This document shows, one piece after another, positions 58,921 to 64,000 of a stretch of DNA of 64,000 nt (positions within the stretch are counted from its first letter, which is position 1; every line of letters starts with the position of its first letter). The notes under the pieces were generated by a model. That model was not told the origin of the DNA, did not search any database, and worked only from the letters and a program-made list of their open reading frames with translations. The DNA is from Streptomyces sp. A1277 (GTDB lineage Bacteria; Actinomycetota; Actinomycetes; Streptomycetales; Streptomycetaceae): positions 55,933 to 119,932 of the forward strand of contig NZ_SSBI01000020.1 in the NCBI RefSeq assembly GCF_004795015.1, written 5' to 3'. A program made the position numbers and the translations under genes.

Positions 58921-58950
58921 CACCACCCATGACGTTTGTCATGGGTGGTG
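58921..58950. promoter_or_regulatory. Perfect 13-bp-arm palindrome upstream of the ABC/two-component operon
   Basis: CACCACCCATGAC, GTTT, GTCATGGGTGGTG: perfect inverted arms of 13 bp with a four-base spacer, 50 bases before the ATP-binding gene. The ATGAC-N4-GTCAT core is the kind of site used by NarL/LuxR-type response regulators next to ABC exporters. It has no T-tract and no upstream gene to terminate, so an operator is preferred over a terminator. Confidence 0.7.
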
Positions 58951-58999
58951 GTGACAGCGCGCACTGCCCTCGGCGGTCCGCCGGAGGAAACCTTGAGAC

Positions 59000-59944
59000 A
59001 TGACCAGCGACGACATGTCCCGTGAGTGCGTGATCCAGGCGGATGACGTCCGGCGCAGCTACGCCGGCGGATTCGAGGCTGTGACCGGTGTCTCCTTCAG
59101 CGTGGCGCGCGGCGAGCTGTTCGCCCTCCTCGGCACGAACGGCGCCGGCAAGACCTCCACCGTCGAGCTCCTGGAGGGCCTGGCCCGCCCCGACGGCGGC
59201 ACGGTCCGGGTGCTGGGCCACGACCCGTACACCGAGCGTGCCCGGGTGCGCCCGCGGATAGGCGTGATGCTCCAGGAGGGCGGCTTCCCGTCCGAGCTGT
59301 CGGTGGCCGAGACGGTACGGATGTGGGCGGGCTGCACCAGCGGCGCCCGGCCGACCGGTGAGGCCCTGGAACTGGTGGGGCTCGGCCACCGGGCGCGCGT
59401 CCGGGTCAAGCAGCTCTCCGGCGGCGAGCGGCGGCGGCTGGACCTGGCGCTGGCCCTGCTCGGCCGGCCGGAGGTGCTCTTCCTCGACGAGCCGACCACC
59501 GGTCTCGACGCCGAGGGCCGGCGCGACACCTGGGAGCTGGTGCGCCGCCTCCAGGAGGACGGCATCACCGTGCTGCTCACCACGCACTACCTGGAGGAGG
59601 CAGAGGCGCTCGCCGACCGGCTGGCGATCATGCACCGCGGCCGGATCGTGACCACGGGCACCACCGCCGAGGTGACGGCCGCCCGCCCCGCCCGCATCCG
59701 CTTCGAGCTGCCCGGGGGCATACCCGCGGCGCGGCTGCCCCTGGGGCTCCGCGCCGCCGCCGAGGGCCCGCGGATCGAGATCCGTACGCACCGGCTCCAG
59801 GATTCACTGACCGAACTGCTGCGCTGGGCCGCGGAGTCGGACGTCCCGCTGCTGGGGCTAGACGCCCGCTCGGCCTCCCTCGAAGAGGCGTTCCTCGACA
59901 TCGCGAAGTCCGCCGCCCAGACCGAAGAGGTGCCTGTTCCATGA
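59000..59944 (+). CDS. ABC exporter ATP-binding protein
   Basis: 314 aa from ATG 59000 with GGAGGAAA upstream. Walker A GTNGAGKT (45-52), signature LSGGE (139-143), Walker B VLFLDEP (159-165), and H-loop TTHYLEE. A C-terminal extension (about 220-310) is typical for DrrA/YhgE-type ABC-2 drug or lipid exporters. It powers the permease encoded next, with an ATGA overlap. Confidence 0.93.
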   Translation: MTSDDMSRECVIQADDVRRSYAGGFEAVTGVSFSVARGELFALLGTNGAGKTSTVELLEGLARPDGGTVRVLGHDPYTERARVRPRIGVMLQEGGFPSELSVAETVRMWAGCTSGARPTGEALELVGLGHRARVRVKQLSGGERRRLDLALALLGRPEVLFLDEPTTGLDAEGRRDTWELVRRLQEDGITVLLTTHYLEEAEALADRLAIMHRGRIVTTGTTAEVTAARPARIRFELPGGIPAARLPLGLRAAAEGPRIEIRTHRLQDSLTELLRWAAESDVPLLGLDARSASLEEAFLDIAKSAAQTEEVPVP

Positions 59945-60750
59945 CGACCGCGACCACCGCCGCACCCACCGCGAAGCGCACCACGGGGACGACGGCCCGG
60001 ACCCGGCTGACGGCTCTCGGGCGGGCCGAGCTGACGCTGCTCGCCCGCAACCGCACGGCGATCTTCGTCGCGCTGCTCATGCCGGCGGCCATGATCATGG
60101 CCATGAGGTCGGCGTTCGAGAAGGTGGACCTCAAGGACACCGGGCTCACCGTCGCCGGGGCGGTACTCATGGGCGGCATCGGCACGGTGCTGGTCCAGGC
60201 CGTCTACATGAACCTCGTCGCCGCCTATGTGGCGCGGCGCGAGGAGCTGGTCCTGAAGCGGCTGCGCACCGGCGAGGTCACCGACGGGGAGATCCTCGCC
60301 GGCACCGCCCTGCCGGCCGGCGCGCTGGCGCTGACGCAGAGCGTGGTGATTCTCGTCGCCGGCACGGCCTTCTTCGGCCTCGGCGCACCCGAGCGGCCCG
60401 AACTACTGGTCGCGGGGCTGCTGTTGGGCGTGGTGCTGCTGACGGTGCTGGCCGCGGTCACCTCCGTGGTGACCCGCACGGTGCAGACCGCCCAGCTGAC
60501 GACCCTGCCGCTGTTCCTCGTCTCGATGATGGGCTCGGGGCTCTTCGTTCCGCTGGAGATATTCCCCGACCGGCTGGCGACGTTCTGCGAACTCCTGCCG
60601 CTGACCGGAGTGATGACGCTGATCCGGGCCGGCTGGCTCGGCGGCCCCGGGGGCTCGGAGCTGCTCGGGGCGGCGCTGACCGGGTTGGTCTGGACGGCGG
60701 TGGGCGTGTTTGCTGTGCAGCGGTGGTTCCGCTGGGATCCGCGACGCTGA
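59941..60750 (+). CDS. ABC-2 type permease
   Basis: 269 aa with six membrane helices (first about 36-54, last about 245-260), and the ABC-2 patterns YMNLVAAYVARREELVLKRLRTGEVTD and GLFVPLEIFPDRL. It forms the export channel with the ATPase. The kinase gene starts 15 bases later, so the four genes are probably one operon. Confidence 0.9.
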   Translation: MTTATTAAPTAKRTTGTTARTRLTALGRAELTLLARNRTAIFVALLMPAAMIMAMRSAFEKVDLKDTGLTVAGAVLMGGIGTVLVQAVYMNLVAAYVARREELVLKRLRTGEVTDGEILAGTALPAGALALTQSVVILVAGTAFFGLGAPERPELLVAGLLLGVVLLTVLAAVTSVVTRTVQTAQLTTLPLFLVSMMGSGLFVPLEIFPDRLATFCELLPLTGVMTLIRAGWLGGPGGSELLGAALTGLVWTAVGVFAVQRWFRWDPRR

Positions 60751-60765
60751 CAGGGAGGACGGGCC

Positions 60766-62136
60766 GTGATGCGCCTACGGGGTTGGCGCCGCAGCTGGCA
60801 GGAGCGCGGCAAGATGGAGCGGATCGACCTTTACTCACGGTTCACCATCTCCTCGATGCCCTGGATCTTCACCCTGGCCTGGCAGGGAGCGCCCTTCGAC
60901 CACGACATCCGGCACGAGCCGCTGCCGCTGACCCTGGGTGTGGCGCTGCTCATCGTGAGCGTGGCGCAGTGCGTGCTCAGCAACCGCAACCTGTCACCGG
61001 CCTACGAGCACTACCTCCGGCTCTCCGTCTTCCCCTGGCGGCGCATGCTCGCCCCCGTGGCGCTCCTGGTGCTGGCCATCGGGCTGCTGGCGGCGCTGTT
61101 CGGAGTGGACGGGGTCCATGGCTCGGGACTGCTGCTCATGGCGCTGAACGCCCCGATGGCGCTGGTGATCACGCGCGTGCTCCTGGTCCCGGTCCGCAGG
61201 TTCATGATCGAGTCGCTCTGCCTCACCCTCCTGACCACCGCGGCGCTCGCGGCGGCCGGGCTTCGGGGCGGCACCCTGGCCGGCGTGGTGCCCTGCACCC
61301 TCTTCGGCTGTGTGCTGGTCCTGATCTCGGTACGGCCGAGCGCCTGGAGCATGAGCGTGATGTGGCAGGCCGAGCAGGCCCGGGACATACAGGCAAGGCT
61401 CGCCGTGGCCGAGGAACGGCTGCGGTTCGGGCGCGACATGCACGACGTGCTGGGCCGCAACCTCGCGGTCATCGCGCTCAAGAGCGAGCTGGCGGTGGAG
61501 CTGGCGCAGCGCGGCAGGTCCGATGCGGTGGACCAGATGGTCGAGGTGCAGCGGATAGCGCGCGCCTCGCAGCAGGAGGTGCGCGATGTGGTGCGCGGGT
61601 ACCGGGAGGCCGACCTGATCACGGAACTGGCCGGGGCCCAGGGAGTGCTGAGCGCGGCCGGCATCGAGTGCGTGGTGAGCGCCGACAACGGCGACAGGCT
61701 GCCCGTGCCGGTGCAGGCGGCGCTCGGCTGGGTGGTCCGCGAGGCGGCGACCAACGTGCTGCGGCACGGCGACCCCCGGCGCTGCGTGATCCGGTTGGAC
61801 GCCACCGCGGACGCCGCCGTGCTGCACGTGGAGAACGACGGGGCGACGGCCACCGCGGCAGCCACCGCGTCCGGCGGTCCGGGCTCCGGGCTGGCCGGCC
61901 TCCGGGAGCGGCTGGGCGCGCTCGACGGCTCGCTGGAGGCGGGGCCTGCGGAGGGCGGGCGGTTCCGGCTGACGGCGACCGTCCCGCTGGACGGCCTGGA
62001 GGAGGCGCGTGACCCCGGCAGGGGCTCCCGTGACGGAGGCGGGGCGGCGGTCCCCGGGATGAGGCGTCCGGGCTCCGTGGTGAGTCCCGGTGTGGTGGTG
62101 GGCCCGGGGCCGGGCCTGGTGGAGGGACGACGATGA
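60766..62136 (+). CDS. Sensor histidine kinase (HisKA_3 type)
   Basis: 456 aa from GTG 60766 (ATG 60769 is possible). About six membrane helices in residues 30-190, no large extracellular domain, then FGRDMHDVLGRNLAVIALKSELA with phospho-His226, and an HATPase part with VREAATNVLRHG and GGPGSGLAGLRERL. It resembles DesK/intramembrane sensors that detect membrane changes or drugs. The Pro/Gly-rich C-terminal tail is unusual and of unknown use. It overlaps the response regulator gene by four bases. Confidence 0.93.
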   Translation: MMRLRGWRRSWQERGKMERIDLYSRFTISSMPWIFTLAWQGAPFDHDIRHEPLPLTLGVALLIVSVAQCVLSNRNLSPAYEHYLRLSVFPWRRMLAPVALLVLAIGLLAALFGVDGVHGSGLLLMALNAPMALVITRVLLVPVRRFMIESLCLTLLTTAALAAAGLRGGTLAGVVPCTLFGCVLVLISVRPSAWSMSVMWQAEQARDIQARLAVAEERLRFGRDMHDVLGRNLAVIALKSELAVELAQRGRSDAVDQMVEVQRIARASQQEVRDVVRGYREADLITELAGAQGVLSAAGIECVVSADNGDRLPVPVQAALGWVVREAATNVLRHGDPRRCVIRLDATADAAVLHVENDGATATAAATASGGPGSGLAGLRERLGALDGSLEAGPAEGGRFRLTATVPLDGLEEARDPGRGSRDGGGAAVPGMRRPGSVVSPGVVVGPGPGLVEGRR

Positions 62137-62744
62137 CCGCGGTACGCGTGCTGCTCGCCGACGACGAGCATCTGATCCGGGGCGCGCTCGCCGCCCTCCT
62201 CGCGCTGGAGGACGACCTCGTGGTGGTCGCGGAGGCGGCGACGGGTCCGGAGGCGCTCGCCATGGCCCGGGCGCACCGCCCCGATGTGGCGGTGCTGGAC
62301 CTGGAGATGCCGGGGGCGGACGGTGTGAACGTGGCCACATCGCTGCGGGCCGAGCTCCCGGGCTGCCGGACCATGATCGTGACCAGCCACGGCCGGCCGG
62401 GGCACCTGAAGCGGGCACTCGCGGCGGGGGTGCGGGCGTTCGTACCGAAGACGGTCAGCGCCCGTCAGCTGGCCGGGATCATCCGTACCGTGCACGCCGG
62501 AAACCGTTATGTGGACCCGGAGTTGGCTGCGGACGCGATCGCCGCCGGGGACTCGCCGCTGACCGTGCGCGAGACCGAGGTGCTGGAGCTGGCGGCGGAC
62601 GGGGCGCCGGTCTCTGAGATCGCCGAGCGTGCGTCGCTGTCGCAGGGGACCGTGCGGAACTACCTCTCGGCGGCGGCCTCGAAGCTCGGGGCGGAGAACC
62701 GGCACGCGGCAGTGCGTCTCGCACGCGAGCGGGGTTGGGTATAG
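62133..62744 (+). CDS. LuxR/NarL-family response regulator
   Basis: 203 aa. Receiver domain with Asp10-Asp11, phospho-acceptor Asp56 in VLDLEMPGADG, Thr in VTSHG and Lys in VPKT; C-terminal HTH LTVRETEVLELAADGAPVSEIAERASLSQGTVRNYLSAAASKL. It probably binds the ATGAC-N4-GTCAT palindrome at 58921-58950. The stop codon lies inside the -10 box of the next tRNA promoter. Confidence 0.94.
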   Translation: MTAVRVLLADDEHLIRGALAALLALEDDLVVVAEAATGPEALAMARAHRPDVAVLDLEMPGADGVNVATSLRAELPGCRTMIVTSHGRPGHLKRALAAGVRAFVPKTVSARQLAGIIRTVHAGNRYVDPELAADAIAAGDSPLTVRETEVLELAADGAPVSEIAERASLSQGTVRNYLSAAASKLGAENRHAAVRLARERGWV

Positions 62745-62745
62745 T
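62740..62745 (+). promoter_or_regulatory. tRNA-Gly(GCC) copy 2 -10 box
   Basis: TATAGT overlaps the last codons and TAG stop of the response regulator gene and lies 22 bases before the tRNA. This copy therefore has its own promoter inside the upstream gene, different from that of copy 1. Confidence 0.5.
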
Positions 62746-62766
62746 GGTCATCGCGCTTCGGCGCTT

Positions 62767-62839
62767 GCGGACGTAGCTCAGTTGGTAGAGCGCAACCTTG
62801 CCAAGGTTGAGGTCGCCAGTTCGAACCTGGTCGTCCGCT
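62767..62839 (+). tRNA. tRNA-Gly(GCC), copy 2
   Basis: Identical in sequence to 58753-58825, with the same downstream terminator. Confidence 0.95.
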
Positions 62840-62848
62840 CGGTTCAGC

Positions 62849-62882
62849 AAGAAGCCCCCGGCCTTCCGGCCGGGGGCTTCTT
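62849..62882 (+). terminator. Terminator of tRNA-Gly(GCC) copy 2
   Basis: Same stem as 58835-58868 with slight loop changes, so repeat similarity extends about 118 bases. It also separates the tRNA from the convergent purC. Confidence 0.85.
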
Positions 62883-62896
62883 CGTGTGCGGGGCGG

Positions 62897-63811
62897 CTAC
62901 TTCCAGGGTGTACCGGTGAGGAGTTCGTACGCCTCGATGTACTTGGCGCGGGTCGCGTCCACGATCTCCTGGGGCAGTGCCGGCGGCGGCTGCTCGCTCT
63001 TGCGGTCCCAGCCGGAGGCCGGCGAGGTCAGCCAGTCGCGCACGAACTGCTTGTCGTACGACGGCTGGGCGTGGCCCGGCTCCCAGGAGGCGGCGGGCCA
63101 GAAGCGGGAGGAGTCCGGGGTCAGCACCTCGTCGGCGATGATCAGTTCCTCGCCGCCGTCGGCGGTGGGCGCGAAGCCGAACTCGAACTTGGTGTCCGCG
63201 AGGATGATCCCGCGCTCGCGCGCGATGCCGCGGGCCCGGCCGTAGACGTCCAGGGTCGTCCGGCGCAGCAGGGCGGCCGTCTCGGCGCCGACCTGGTGGG
63301 CGACCTCCTCGTAGCTGACGTTCTCGTCGTGGTCGCCGACGGCCGCCTTGGTGGCGGGGGTGAAGATCGCCCCGGGGAGCTCGGAGCCGTCGACGAGGCC
63401 GTCGGGGAGCCCGATGCCGCAGACGGTGCGGGACTCGTTGTACTCGACGAGGCCGGAGCCCGTGAGGTAGCCGCGGGCGACGCACTCGACCGGGACCATC
63501 CGCAGCGACTTGCAGATCATGGTGCGGCCGGCCCAGTCGGCGGGGGCCCCGGCAGGCACCTCGGTCGACAGGACGTGGTTGGGCACGAGGTCGGCGAGCT
63601 GGTCGAACCACCACATCGAGAGGCGGGTCAGGACACGGCCCTTGTCCGGGATCTCGGTCGGCAGCACCCAGTCGTAAGCGGACAGCCGGTCGCTGGCGAC
63701 CATGACGAGGTCACCGGCCTCGTTCCGGTACAGGTCGCGCACCTTGCCGGTGTGAAGGTGGGTGAGTCCCGGTACCTGCACGGGCTCAGGCTTTTCTACA
63801 AATCCGGACAC
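62897..63811 (-). CDS. purC: SAICAR synthetase
   Basis: 304 aa from GTG 63811, with GGAGGC upstream. HTGKVRDLY, ASDRLSAYDWVLPTEIPDKG, VECVARGYLTGSG and DTKFEFGF are PurC patterns. It joins CAIR and aspartate with ATP, the eighth purine step. It stands alone here, away from purS-Q-L. Confidence 0.97.
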   Translation of the reverse strand: MSGFVEKPEPVQVPGLTHLHTGKVRDLYRNEAGDLVMVASDRLSAYDWVLPTEIPDKGRVLTRLSMWWFDQLADLVPNHVLSTEVPAGAPADWAGRTMICKSLRMVPVECVARGYLTGSGLVEYNESRTVCGIGLPDGLVDGSELPGAIFTPATKAAVGDHDENVSYEEVAHQVGAETAALLRRTTLDVYGRARGIARERGIILADTKFEFGFAPTADGGEELIIADEVLTPDSSRFWPAASWEPGHAQPSYDKQFVRDWLTSPASGWDRKSEQPPPALPQEIVDATRAKYIEAYELLTGTPWK

Positions 63812-64000
63812 GATGCCTCCGCGTAGGTTGATCCAGGAGCTGTTCCGATTGTCCCGTATACGGGCGCGGTCGGCTGCGGAGGGGGTGCCGACCGGGTGCC
63901 CGGGGGTGCGGGGGGGGGTGCGGGGCGGGCTCGGGCGCGGGACGGGCTCGTCCGCGGGGCGGGCTTGGGCGCGGGGCGGGGCGGGCGCGGGGCGGAGATC
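63812..64000. other. purC upstream region
   Basis: A perfect 12-bp palindrome CCCGTATACGGG (63853-63864) lies about 45 bases upstream of the purC start. To its right the sequence becomes a G-rich low-complexity run (GCGGGGCGGGC-type) to the end of the window. No gene seen. Confidence 0.45.

Noticed and set aside
58921..58950. Terminator before the ABC operon
   Set aside because: There is no gene to end after the tRNA terminator at 58835-58868, and the operator-like symmetric core and position argue for a regulator site.

Overview
The window looks like a Streptomyces chromosome. It is very GC-rich, GTG starts are common, BldC and an Lsr2-type protein are present, and the right half follows a gene order I recall from the bldC / purL area of streptomycetes. 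It splits into two blocks.

Bases 1 to about 27,833 are the larger part of an integrated tailed phage of siphovirus type; its other end lies left of the window. The left 8 kb is an early/accessory region of small, tightly coupled genes, many with zinc-finger-like Cys pairs, plus a DUF2637-type membrane protein, an HTH protein, a lipoprotein and an HNH endonuclease. The late operon follows in textbook order: small and large terminase, portal, MuF-like head protein, scaffold, P22-type coat protein, decoration and connector proteins, tail terminator, tail tube, frameshifted tail chaperones G/GT, tape measure, tail tip/fibre, endolysin, holin, and coiled-coil and collagen-like membrane proteins. 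A short regulatory segment (GntR, XRE, small proteins) lies before the boundary, which is placed at the 3' end of tRNA-Lys(TTT). No integrase is in view, so it should be at the missing end.

Bases 27,834 to 64,000 are host chromosome. They hold a large secreted FG-GAP protein, a DEAD-box RNA helicase with an RGG-like tail, a lipoprotein, a zincin-type metallopeptidase, a membrane metallophosphoesterase, a tRNA Glu-Asp-Phe cluster, CcdA/DsbA thiol-redox genes, HrpA helicase, a second tRNA-Asp, bldC, valine dehydrogenase, a DUF3073 gene, and a spread purine pathway (purM, purF, purL-purQ-purS, purC). META-domain lipoprotein, mycothiol-dependent isomerase, TetR and a gutted MFS transporter lie between purF and purL. 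An ABC exporter plus two-component system sits between two copies of a tRNA-Gly(GCC)-terminator unit.

The most interesting signals are: a GGGAAAC -1 frameshift site in the tail chaperone genes; an internal ribosome-binding site and start inside the endolysin; seven prophage hairpins each followed at fixed spacing by CATG; helically phased GTAGAC repeats; a 13-bp-arm palindrome in front of the ABC/two-component cassette; a 65-bp tandem repeat that copies the 3' end of tetR; and a hairpin in the bldC leader. I did not find a clear new multi-gene system such as a defence island. The novelty here is mostly in regulatory and repeat architecture and in the unknown small phage genes.
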